From: Primula veris
Lineage: Eukaryota > Streptophyta > Magnoliopsida > Ericales > Primulaceae
Assembly: GCA_963682055.1 (NCBI GenBank)
Contig: OY821747.1
Span: 26,658,126-26,722,125 of the forward strand
Reading direction: 5' to 3'
DNA length: 64,000 bases
Below, one piece after another: positions 32,161 to 43,057 of the stretch; the first letter of the stretch is position 1, and each line of letters begins with the position of its first letter. Below the pieces are notes generated by a model. It was given only the letters and a program-made list of their open reading frames with translations. It was not told the origin of the DNA and ran no database searches. Made by a program: the position numbers and the translations under genes.

Positions 32161-33837
32161 AGATTGTGATAGTGTTTAAATGATTTGGAGAGTTGGAATG
32201 AAATTATTCTAAGTGGTATGAGACTGTTGTGGTCCTTGTGGACCTCTTATTCGGCGCTGCTAAGTTGTCATACTACTGTATGGGAATATTATTATTTTTA
32301 ATTGATTCACTGAAAATCTTTTCAAATATTGTTTCGTACTAATTAAATCATAATCATCTTTACTTATTGTCTAAAGAATCATATAATTAAACTGTGTTGG
32401 TGAGTTTATGGTGTTGGGTACTTTAATTAGGTTAGGAATAAATTCGAAGTTTGCAATCATGCATTAAAGGACGTTTAGAACAAAAGGTAATGAATTGTCG
32501 TTCTTGTTATGTAATTTTTTTTTGGAAATTAAGCAAAGCTTATTAGTCAAAAAGCGATATCAAATATCAATGGCGATGGCTATAATAAAAACAACGGAAG
32601 ATAACGTCTCATCTCAAGAACAATGGGCCTAACTTCCAAGGGTTTCGAATAAATCTAATAATATATTTCTAACATTAGTTTAATTTTACATTCTCGAATC
32701 TATTTAAACTATTAACAACTAAAAATTCAATCTCTTTAATATATAGTCATTGCCGGTGAAGCTTTCGAATCTCGATAAAGCTTTCGTTCCTTGTTATATT
32801 AGTTACTAGCCTCTTTGCAAAAGAGTTTCATGCATGCGATGTACTTATAGATTCTTGTTTAGGTGACAAGTTTTGTTAAAAGAAATATGAGTTAAACCTA
32901 GCTTGTTAATTAAGGTAGTTGAACAATAATTGGCGCTATTTAACCGTTACGTACAATAGTTTCTGAACATAAATCAGTATTGTTACTAAGCAATTAGAAC
33001 CGGTGGTTGTATAATGTTAATAATATGTGGTAGTTGAATAAGTGTTTTGCAGGACCAACTACTTATTCTGTATACGTTGTTATGGAGTTAATTAATGAAT
33101 ATACGATGCAAATATTTCTAAGACTGTAGAATTATTGGCCTTTGTATTCTCATGAAATTACATAACGAAACAGAGTGCAGTTCTAAAGTTGTATTGAAAC
33201 TTGATAATTTGAAAGTACTTAAGACAGCATACTCCCTGCTAGGGTACATGTTGTTAGTATATAATTGTTTACTCAGTTGTTTCTTTAGCATATAAATTCT
33301 AAAAAAAATTACATTTAGTAGTTTGTGGATGCATGGATGTGATGGCATAAGTTGAGAATTAAACAATTTAGAATCTAATACTGTACCAAAAAACAAAAAG
33401 AAAAAGGAGTAAGAAAAAAAGTAAGGGGCGTAAATAAATAGCATGTGATAATGGTACACCAAACTCCCTGCAGCCAGCCTAACCCCTCCAAAAGTGGTGG
33501 GACTGGATATTTTATCCTAAAGATTTTGAGAAAATTGGTTTGGATAATATCAAATATACACCGTTATATTCAATTTTCAAGTGAGCAAAACTCAATCCGT
33601 TTTTGGTCTATTTAGTATATTTTTAGTTTTATTAAAATATGTTAGCTTTTTAATATGTAATACATCCAAAATAATAGTGTATTAGATTTATAATAGTGTT
33701 AATCGTTCGACATTCTTTTCAAAATGCATTATTATTTAGGGTGTGTTAACCAATACTATTTTTTATTTTTTATTTTAAATTAATTTTAGGTTATATATTT
33801 TTAGTTTCATTAACATGTGTTAATTTTTTAGTATTTT
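32161..33837. other. intergenic, nothing recognised
   Basis: AT-rich. Open frames here (for example 33118-33462 minus) show no domain. The last 230 bp hold two copies of a motif (TTTTTAGTTTxATTAAxATGTGTTA) that occurs again at 40780-40830, beyond the Ale-like insertion. Confidence 0.45.
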
Positions 33838-33842
33838 TTAGT

Positions 33843-34046
33843 TGTTGTAAGATTATTGGACTCTTGGGCTTTTATTTAATGGGCCCAGATGGGCTTGTAA
33901 CCCTAACCCTCTATCTATATAAAGAGGGCTAGGGGTCTTGTATTTATCATTCATTTCACATATTCATTCATAATAAAGATCATACTGTTCTCCCATCTCT
34001 CTACTTCTGTCTCCCTAAATACCTAGCTAATAGTTGTATTACAACA
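33843..34046 (+). repeat. 5' LTR of Ale-like element
   Basis: 204 bp, TGTTGTAAG...TTACAACA, with TATATAAAG at 33916-33924 as the probable TATA box. It differs from the 3' LTR only at T versus C in GGCTTTTATTTAATGG. Confidence 0.95.
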
Positions 34047-34047
34047 C

Positions 34048-34059
34048 GTTATCAGCACT
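34048..34059 (+). other. probable primer-binding site
   Basis: GTTATCAGCACT starts one base after the 5' LTR. It resembles the TTATCAGCACGA sequence at this place in Ale-type plant Copia elements and differs from the TGGTATCAGAGC consensus. Confidence 0.55.
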
Positions 34060-34749
34060 GCTCTCGGAGATCGAAGTACGGATTATAGATTCAATAAACC
34101 TTAAGGTTTATCCGGATTTTATTAAGTTATTATTATATTGATTTTCACCAACATACCGTGCGAAAGTACAATGGAGGAAAACTATAAACTCTGCTATGGA
34201 TCCTTTAAACTTGCAAAGTACAAAGGTGCTACCAAGTAGGTAACTTAATATATAGCGTAATTTCATATACTGACCTCATTAGATTTGCTAAGAAAGTAAT
34301 TTGCTTTGTTTGTCTGCATTGTGCATCGTGTATTTTATTTGTAACATGAGTATGTTGAAATAATTGTCAATAGCAATAATTGTCAATAGCAAGGATTTAA
34401 ACAAATATTATTGTAAACATATAGTAATCTGTCGGACTGAATATGTTGTATACTGAAAACAGTATTACTGTTTTGTAATTTGCTGAAACTATTGACTGTG
34501 CATGTTAATTACTAAAGGACTAAACTGAAACTTGTCTGAAATTCTGGACTGTATATGTAATAATGCTGTAAATAGATATATAGTTTGCTGTAATTACACG
34601 CATGGTCCTGTAGTATAATACTTATACGAAAACATTACATATGGTTGATAAAGATACAATATTTAGTAAATATACACACACATGCATATATATTTTTTTA
34701 TTAAAAGGCAAACGAATAAAAAAAAATGCATATAAATTGATTTGATTTG

Positions 34750-35003
34750 TTAGAATCTTCATGAATTGATTGATAATCCTAAATTGATTTGATTTGATAT
34801 GTTAGAATTTTCATTGATTGATTGATAATCTTAAATTGATTTGACTTGATATGTTAGAATTTTCATGGATTGATTGATAATCTTAAATTGATTTGACTTG
34901 ATATGTTAGAATCTTCATGGATTGATTGATAATCTTACATTGATTTGACTTGATGTGTTAGAATCTTTATGGATTGATTGATAATCTTAAATTGATTTGT
35001 TTA
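34750..35003 (+). repeat. 52-bp minisatellite, about five units
   Basis: Units begin TTAGAATCTTCATG at 34750, 34802, 34854, 34906 and 34958, at an exact 52-bp period, with GATTGATTGATAATCTTA and ATTGATTTGACTTGAT in each. It lies in the leader between LTR and gag remnant. Confidence 0.9.
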
Positions 35004-35394
35004 TAACACCAAATCTACTGCATGATTAGATAGATTCTAAAATATATTTACTGCCTGTTTATATATGTGTGGTTAATCTAAATAGATATTCTCTATGCTG
35101 TTTAATATTATTGCCATATATAAAATGCGAAAATCGTATATATTCACATTTAAGTTGGAAAAATTATGAATCTTCCCCAAATAGGCTCACCTATTTGGAT
35201 ACGATGTCTAGGAAAGATAAAGGCGGAAGTCGTTCTCCTAATGAGGTCGGTTTTTAAGAGGCATTCGTGCCCACCCCCCTCACCGTCTTTCCTGGTCGTG
35301 TTCAAATAGAGCTACCGAAAGGGGTTGACTAAATAATAATTTCCCCGAGTGTGTTTATATAGTGATGTATGTTTCGCTGAATTGGTGTTTTAGT

Positions 35395-38300
35395 ATCGAC
35401 CCGTCGTTCGATCAATGAGAACCGATTCACATGAAAAGCAAAACTAATGTTTTCGAACCTGTCGTTTCGAAAAAACGTTTATGCTTGTGCAAACCATAAA
35501 CATATAAACCAGTCGTTTTATATGATAAATAATCCAGAACTCCCAACACATGTTGGATGCCATCTATGATGAGAAAAATCGTAAAACATACTTGCGAAAT
35601 GACTGTATAAACGTTGATTTTAATCCGTCACCACATGTTACTCACCCTGATGTGTGAAAATGTGATGCCCAATTTTTTTTGGATGCCATCTTTGATGAGT
35701 AAAACACGAGTTTGTTGTTACCCTCGAGATGAATGCTAAGGCGTTGATTTTATTCCGCCGCCACATTTGAGACGTGATGACGTCTATGGTGAACAAATGT
35801 CTGAAATTGACATATTGGAGCAATCCTTCACCAAAATACTAGCTTGGAAATTGCATTCCATAAGCAGTATCGTGAATTTATATTCAGCATGTTCCTTTAT
35901 CGCCCATCTGTTATTGGATAAGAAAATTACCCCGGTGAGTAGTTTTAATCCTATTGGGTCAATGGCGAATTGTTTGCCTGATATTAATGCTCTTTGTGTA
36001 TATTTTTTTTCCACGAATCGAGAACCGAGACAAGTGTTATTTGTCTTGAACTGTCGCGATCCCGATGAATCGCCTAGCCAAGCGAGATTTTAGTCAATCG
36101 TCAAAATCGAAAACCTGTGGCTCCAAGACAGTAATTGAAAGGAACAATATGGCCCATTGTCACAAAGCAAGAGATAATGCTCAAGAGGCAACTCTATGCT
36201 ATAAAGACAAAGGTCATGCACGGTTACTCCTTAAATAGTTCACAACTATTATAAAGGTGAAAAAACCGATGCTAATGTGGTTAAAGTTAATTGAAAGAAA
36301 CTCTTGAGACCCCCGATTTTGTGGCTCAAATGAGTTTGATACCTTTCTTTATTGATTTTGATAAATCATTGAGCCATTTTTTCGCTCATCTGGATTATAT
36401 TTTTCCATTTGGATTATGATTTTTCCATTTGGACATACTTTTGGATTATGGTTTGCCTGTTTACGAAATTTCTCGAAATAATTTAAAGTGTTTTGAGCAA
36501 AATTTTTTGACAAATGTGACCAAACTTTAAATTATGAAATTTTAGGCAATATTTGTGGGGTAGTTGATTTTTTTGGAAATAGTGGGTAACAGTGTACCAC
36601 ATAATTTCATCAACTATTTGCCTAAAAGAGTACTCAGTGACAATGATTCTGGACCTGTCGTTCCAAAATCGAAATATTTGGTAAAACCAAATTGATTTGT
36701 CAAATATGAAGTCTTATACTCATGTAGGTCCTGCCGTACCTTGTTGAGTTATAAAATATTCGAGAAAACCAGTGTTATCTGGTAATAGCTCATGAAAGAA
36801 TTAAAATTTCTTTACATAGCCTCCATTCAATACGACCAAAAGCGTATTTTAGAGGAGTTGAAATGTCTTTCAAGTGGTTGCTACCACATTCTTTAAAGCA
36901 TTTAAAGTTACCTTATCATTTCGCCTGTCGTCGAAATGATAAATGATTTAAATGCTAAGACATGATTGTCTGTACTATCATTCACCTGTCGTCGATTGAT
37001 AAGAGCATTTTGATATTGTGGCATTGACCGGATGAGATATTCCCGGGTCAAAAGACGATGCTTGATTTATAATCGCATCGCATTTGGATTCTCTCTGAGA
37101 ATATATTTCACGATTAATCTGAAATTCATGCCATTAATGCTCACTTTGAAAGACTAGTATGTGTAAAGATCATGAAATGAACTCATAGAATTCTTGTAAA
37201 GAATTGAAGGAGTTATTGTGGACTTATCCAACCATAAGACGGACCATAAATATAAATGGTTATGGTTGATGCATCGACAATATGGTCACATTTTACTGTT
37301 GTCCACATAAATGCAGCACTTCCCAAACTCTTAGCCTTATCATTAAGTTGATGGCTCATGATCCAGATTATCCTGAAAAGTCTAGTTGACTTGATAATTC
37401 CGAATAATAAAAAAAAAAAAATCGAAATTTCGATTTGAATTACTTGAGTTTGGAAATTCAAATTGAACATCCTGTCGATTATGTTCAGACCCAAATGGAC
37501 TCACGGAAAGTTTGATGATGCGACTGCAAATGATTGCACGCATTTCTTGGTCTTGCGGACCAAGATTTATATTTCCATGTGGGGTTATGCTATTTTGCTG
37601 CATTGGTCCGTCATGAGGCCCATAGACACTCAAACACCATATGCGTACCAGCTGGTTACTGGTTATGAGCCAGAAGTCTCATATTAACACGTGTTTGGAG
37701 TGCTTAATTAATATTTTGATTGAGCCGCTATAGCGTTCAAAATATGGACCTCTGAAGGGGACATAAGTCGATTATGAATCCCCTGCCTATCCTTTGATAG
37801 AGTAACCTTGGCAAGCGATCTCTTTATCGCATGATATGCGAAAGTGACATCGCTAAGACTGTTCTCCCCGTCGTTAGGGGGAGATTTGCACGTTAGCGTT
37901 GATAAGAAACGACGTGAAGTAACGTGGCATAACCCACTCAGTCTTAGCTTGATCCCCAAAACTGCACTTAGTGATAAGTAAGTGCATAGACTCCCTCAAG
38001 TCTAACTAAATGCCAGACGCATTTAATGACTTTATGAGATGTCACGAGATCATTTATACCTGCTGCAAAATGCTTGCAAGGATAGACGTCCCTGTCGGAT
38101 GCCGTGTTCCTGTCGTAACACGTTGCTTTGGCCGAACCCGCCAAGCAAAGGACGCTGCCGTCGGCCGTCAGTCTGTCATCCTTCCCAAGATATGAGGAAG
38201 TTGATCGGTTCTTAATTCGTTCAGCCCCAGAGGTGGTGAACTGAAACTCGTTTGTCGCACGAGATTATAAAGGATCAAGGAGATGTGTGATTTCCTCCTC

Positions 38301-40182
38301 ATCCTAGAAAACTCGAAATATTTGTCGATCATGATATCTTAGACGATATTAAAGCGAAACGAGAATTTCAGTGATTACTTGTTCATATAATCGGTGACGA
38401 CTGATAATATGAGCAAATTATGACAGGGAACCATGTACCTTTGCCTGAAGTCAACGTAGAATAGACTGGACTAATGGAAACTTGCAATCCAAGTAGACTC
38501 CTTAGCGAAAGTGTGTTTGGACCTGTAGCTCCAACACCACCAATGTTAAACGAGTTCGTTTATTTGGTTATTCGTAAGGAAAAGTGATGAGAATAATGAG
38601 ATTGTAGAATGCTCGCCTAGTAGCGCAAGGCTTCTCTCACACCTTGGAATTGATTACGAGATAGTTGATTTCCTCGTAATGGACATTACAACAGTCCCCT
38701 ACTTTACCAGTTTAGTAGTTTCCGAAAAACTGAGTATGCAGCCATGAATGTGGTCACGGTTTTATCTCTATGGGGATTTAGACAAAGAGATATAGATGAA
38801 GGTCCCTGTGTGACTTCATAATGCTTAAATCAAGTAGTTCCTGACCACGGAACACGATCTCAATTGACTGAGACGTTCACTATATGGATTAATATAATCC
38901 GAGCGGATGTGGTATACCGCCTAAGTGAGTACTTGATTAGCTTGGGATACTTGAACAAGTATTATGCCCTTGCGTGTTTTATTACGCGATCCATTTTTGG
39001 ATTTGCCTTCGAGATGAAGGATATTGGGAAGACACGGTAGTGACTCGGCCCGATGATCGAGTCCCGTAAAGATTGAATCTAAGTCCATGATTCAGACTAC
39101 ACCCAGAAGATGTTATCACGTTTTAGTCATCATGACGCTAAGTCGTCAGATTCTCCCATGATCGTTCGATCACTCGACATTGATATAGACCCAGTCCGTC
39201 CCTGATGAGACGATGAAGAGATATTGAACCATCATGTTCATATCTAAGTACAATAAGCGCATCATTGTACTTGGTCTAATGTGCTATGACGAACATCTCG
39301 TATGTTGTGAATGGTATAGCTCGACACAACATCGCGCTAACACGCTACCATCGAAATGGCACTAAAGACACATTCCCTTTCCTTATGGTAATTTTGGAAG
39401 TGGGCTAGTTTATCCCATTTGCGTCATCGAGTGTATCTGCCCCCTTCGGTACTCGAATTAACGCAACCCTTTTTTCGGTTATACCGATGCCGGTTACTTA
39501 TCAGACCCACATAAGGGATATTCCTAACATGGTATGTCTTTACCATTAGGAATAAGGCGACATCTTGGAGGTCTTGGAATGACTCCAAGTGAATCACTCT
39601 GATCTATTCATGCTCTATGAGACGACTAGAGAGTGTATATGGCTTCGAGCTAGTATTAGTCATATTTGAATTACATATGTTCTGTCTCACGATCCAGATA
39701 AAACACTTGTCATAGAAGACAACTTGTTGTTATTGATCAAGAGAGACATGACTACATTATGCTATTTAGCATTTCTCGCCGAAATTAATCTTCACAAATG
39801 AAGTTTAAGAGCATCCAGTTGAATGCTCGTTCTATTCCACATTAGATTTTCTTGCATCCAGTCGTATGTAAGTAAATGAGGCATCCAGTCGAATGCTCGT
39901 ACTCTTTCTTGGAATATGAAATCTTTGCACCCAGTCGTGTGCAAGTGAGGGGGAGCATCCAGGTGAATGCTTATTGGACTAATTACTACTTAGTCGAAAT
40001 TCTCGCACCCTGTTGTGTGCAAGTGAGGGGGAGCATCCAGTCGCATGCTCGTGTACTCTTTTTGTCCTTAGACCAAGGTTTTTTCCCACTGGGTTTTCCT
40101 TGGCAAGGTTTTTAGCGAGACACGTTCCTATCATATCTCACTTAAGATTGCCGAAATTAGGGGGAGTATCCTGTTGTATACT
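35395..40182 (+). repeat. dispersed family of short hairpins with a shared 8-nt loop
   Basis: At least 21 sites have an octamer of the type CCTGTCGT, CCAGTCGT, CCCGATGA or CCTGTTGT flanked by perfectly or nearly complementary arms of 4-11 bp. Starts, with left arms: 35395 ATCGA, 35450 TTTTCGAA, 35501 CATATAAA, 36056 GCGAT, 36645 GATTCTGGA, 36726 AGGT, 36913 TTATCATTTCG, 36976 TATCATTCA, 37464 TGAACAT, 38103 CGTGTT, 38517 TTGGA, 39042 GACTCGG, 39197 CGTC, 39809 GAGCAT, 39851 CTTGCAT, 39881 GCAT, 39925 TTGCAC, 39954 AGCAT, 40005 GCAC, 40031 GAGCAT, 40165 AGTAT. Arms differ from site to site but always pair; only the loop is conserved. Longest perfect stem: 11 bp at 36913-36942. Confidence 0.8.
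35530..39780 (+). pseudogene. degenerate gag-pol of Ale-like element
   Basis: No frame stays open beyond about 110 codons, but family motifs survive in changing frames. For Gag: GEQMSEIDILEQSFT near 35795 and KQYRE near 35864. For integrase: HPVDYVQTQ near 37470 and RLQMIAR nearby, followed by the TPYAYQLVTGYEP stretch at about 37640. For the integrase-RT linker: IPAAK and ARIDVPVG near 38060-38095. For reverse transcriptase: AQGFSHT near 38622, with the YSPV and MDV-AYL region damaged. For RNase H: YTDAGYLSDPHKG near 39480. Several conserved segments, including the YVDD region and parts of RNase H, are missing or replaced by self-complementary sequence. It cannot encode working enzymes. Confidence 0.8.
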
Positions 40183-40466
40183 TCTTACCACTGTGTACTC
40201 TTTTGTCCTTCGACTAGAGATTTTTTCCCACTGGGTTTACTCTAGCAAGGTTTTGATGAGGCACCTGTTTTGTGGTTGATCCCTACTACTACCATTGTTG
40301 CACTCTTTTTCCTTCGATCAGAGATTTTCCCATTGGGTTTGCTCTGACAAGGTTTTGATGAGGCACACTGTTTTGTGGTTAGTTACTTACATGATATTTC
40401 GGCCTATATCATTCGGCTACACAGTTTCTCCTAGGTACCGGTTTTGTCCCACACTGGGTTTTCCGG
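40073..40466 (+). repeat. four 3' hairpins with covarying stems
   Basis: Four repeats share a TTTTTCCCACTGGGTTT-like core, which itself pairs CCCA/TGGG, but differ in the flanking stem. The arms are CCAAGG/CCTTGG (40073-40103), CTAGAG/CTCTAG (40214-40245), TCAGAG/CTCTGA (40318-40347) and CCGG/CCGG (40438-40466). Each change in one arm is matched in the other. The sequence CAAGGTTTTxATGAGGCAC follows copies 2 and 3. It lies between the RNase H remnant and the polypurine tract. Confidence 0.8.
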
Positions 40467-40545
40467 CCTTAAGGTTTTTATGTGTTTAGCACTGCGAATG
40501 AACTCGACTCAGATCGACTGCATGAAGACGAAGAATTCAAGACGT

Positions 40546-40557
40546 CCAAAGGGGGAG
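40546..40557 (+). other. polypurine tract of Ale-like element
   Basis: CCAAAGGGGGAG directly precedes the TGTTG start of the 3' LTR. Confidence 0.8.
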
Positions 40558-40761
40558 TGTTGTAAGATTATTGGACTCTTGGGCTTTTACTTAATGGGCC
40601 CAGATGGGCTTGTAACCCTAACCCTCTATCTATATAAAGAGGGCTAGGGGTCTTGTATTTATCATTCATTTCACATATTCATTCATAATAAAGATCATAC
40701 TGTTCTCCCATCTCTCTACTTCTGTCTCCCTAAATACCTAGCTAATAGTTGTATTACAACA
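40558..40761 (+). repeat. 3' LTR of Ale-like element
   Basis: 204 bp; one substitution relative to the 5' LTR; followed by the TTAGT duplication. Confidence 0.95.
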
Positions 40762-40766
40762 TTAGT

Positions 40767-41399
40767 TTTAATTTTGAATTAATTTTAGGTTAGATATTTT
40801 TGAGTTTATTAATATGTGTTACTTTTTAGTATGTGACACATCCTAAATAATAATGTATTATATTCACGATAGTATTAATCGTTCGATATTTATTTCAAAA
40901 CATTAAAATAAAAAATTAACATACAAAAATACATATTTTTGCCGGGCATCAATGGATCCCAATTATACAATTTTTCAAATTTAATTTTCACAAAATCATA
41001 CCTCAATTTTTTTTCCCAAAAACCTGCAATTTCCCAAAATAGATCACATTCTCTCCCTCAACTCCAAATAATAGACCTCACCCTAATCTTTTTTACTAAT
41101 CTATGTCTCTCTCCCTCCCTTTCCATTCTTTCTGGATATCTATAGATCGGATGTTGAAGTTCTGTTTTTATATTTGCGTAACTTCCTAGGATTCTTTTGG
41201 TTATAGTGAATTTGAGGGAAATACTCATCCCCTTTTTTAAATTTTAACTAATTAGGTCTGATTATATATCAAAATAGGGGATTCAAGGTCTCTAAATTGA
41301 TAGGTATGGTGGGTACGGTCATCTAAGTTTGTGATATTGACTGGTCGAAAATTAAGCCAAATTAGGTTCCATGAAAATTGATTTTGAATTGAAAAAATG
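40767..41399. other. intergenic, nothing recognised
   Basis: AT-rich. The first 140 bp resemble 33611-33840, so the Ale-like element landed in a short duplicated stretch. No gene-like frame. Confidence 0.45.
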
Positions 41400-42180
41400 A
41401 GAAATTCTCCATAAGTAACTCATAACAGTTTATATTACTTCTAACTATCTTGATAAGTTCACATTACTTATAGGTAACAATTTTTAATTATTTAATTTAT
41501 TTACTAAAGTGTTATACAAACGAAAATATAATAGACATATTTTATCTATCTACAAAAAAAAAAAGTTTTAAATTACAACAAAATAAAAAAACATAAAAAA
41601 TTATAAAAAATCACAAAAAATCAAAAAAAATTATAAAAAATTATTAAAAAAAATCACAAATATCACAAAAAAAAATTATAAAAAATCACAAAAAATACAA
41701 AATATAAAAAGAATTATAAAAAATGAAAAAATCATAAAAAATTAAAAAAATAACAAACTTTTTTAAAAATTACAAAAAAATATATAATTTTTTTTTGTCA
41801 ATATAACATTTTTTATACCGAAAAAACTGTTTTTTCATAAAAAAAAAACACTTTTTCCATCAAAAAGTGAATTTTTTTATACAAAAAGTGGGTTTTCCAT
41901 GAAAATGTGCATTTTTTTTTATCTAAATGACCTGAAGGTGCATCTAGCTAGTTCAGTCGAAAGTAAATATACTTCAGTCAAAAACGTATATAGTTCAATA
42001 AAAGTGCATATAGTTCAGTCGAAAACGCATATAGTTAGTCAAAAGTACATAAAATTGAGTTGAAATTGCATTCAATTCAGCTGAAAGTACATCTACTTCC
42101 GTTAAAAGTGTATACAATTCAGTCGAAAGTAAATATAGTTCAATAAAAGTGAGTATGCATAAAGTGGTGTGCATTGGGAT
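41400..42180. repeat. half copy of the foldback/minisatellite element
   Basis: Contains a TATAGGTAAC-TTTTTAATTATTTA-like arm (near 41470-41540), an A-rich stretch made of CACAAAAAATTATAAAAAAT words (41560-41780), then GTCAATATAACATTTTTTATACCGAAAA and an approximately 25-bp minisatellite (AGTTCAGTCGAAAGTAAATAT-like) to about 42170. Inverted, 41770-42170 aligns well with 58000-58330. The second, T-rich arm is missing. Confidence 0.75.
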
Positions 42181-43052
42181 GAGTTGTTGAGTGATTTGTT
42201 GTAAAGTAATACTTTTTGGAGAAAAAATGAAATAAAACGTAAGTAGAATCAAACACATCTCAACTATCTTGTTAAACCAGTGAAATATTGGTGTGAAAGT
42301 CGTCTAATCAAGCCAAACATTGCGTAGTATGCAAACTTAGCAAAGTAAGAGGTGTAGATAAATAAGAAAATCGGGAAAACTTTATACTCAAAATGGTATA
42401 ATCATCATCATTGAGGTATCAACACAATAAAACCGATCTAAACAAACCTACCAACCCTATCTAAACAAACCTACCAACCCTAAACTTATAAGTATAACCT
42501 AATCCATCCGCACACACCACCCAATGCCCAACCAAAAGCTAAACTTAAATGAACCACCGATAATAACACGTACAAGACAAGTTTGGCCACCACTTAAATA
42601 TAAAACTATTGAAACAAGATAACATATCATATAAACGACTAAATATTGTTTATCTTATAATAAAATTTTAAAACTACCCACCAAACACTAAGCAACTATG
42701 ATTCCCCCAAAAAAATTGCAATCTCATGCCAATACATTAAGCAGATGATATAACTATCAATGCTAGGACTCGAGTGATAGAAGTCTTACGGGGACCAAGC
42801 TCGTCCAGTCTATCTTTGAGTATCATCGAGGTGTATACACATTGATAAACCATTTTGTTTGATTTTTGAATTGTAAATATGAAGTTGGACAACCTGTTAT
42901 ATACACGAGTGACCAGACTAACCTTTTATGCTGATTAAGGTCACACATGTAAAATTCATATGAACAACTCTATTATCGTTTAAGTAGGACGAATATAGGT
43001 TCTTGTGTTTTTTAAGGCATACTTATAAATTGTGCATAGAGTTACACACACA
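42181..43052. other. intergenic, nothing recognised
   Basis: AT-rich, with a small tandem of CTAAACAAACCTACCAACCC at about 42436-42480. It ends at the CATAT target site of Copia-3. Confidence 0.45.
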
Positions 43053-43057
43053 CATAT

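Larger units (their letters stand above)
33843..40761 (+). mobile_element. Ale/Retrofit-like Copia, non-autonomous, hairpin-rich
   Basis: A 6919-bp element with 204-bp LTRs (33843-34046, 40558-40761) that differ at one position, and a TTAGT target duplication (33838-33842, 40762-40766). Short LTRs, the post-LTR sequence CGTTATCAGCAC and remnants of Ale-type gag, integrase, reverse transcriptase and RNase H place it with Ale/Retrofit Copia. Every coding domain is broken by stops, deletions and frameshifts, although the LTRs say the insertion is young. It must have been mobilised by proteins from other elements. The interior contains a 52-bp tandem array, a family of 21 or more hairpins with a shared loop octamer, and four covarying 3' hairpins. 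Confidence 0.93.

Noticed and set aside
33118..33462. 114-codon minus-strand frame
   Set aside because: Phe/Tyr-rich from AT-rich sequence; no motif, splice or promoter support.
34750..35003. Regular 52-bp repeats resembling a CRISPR array
   Set aside because: The whole unit is repeated with no unique spacers; it is a plant minisatellite within a retroelement.
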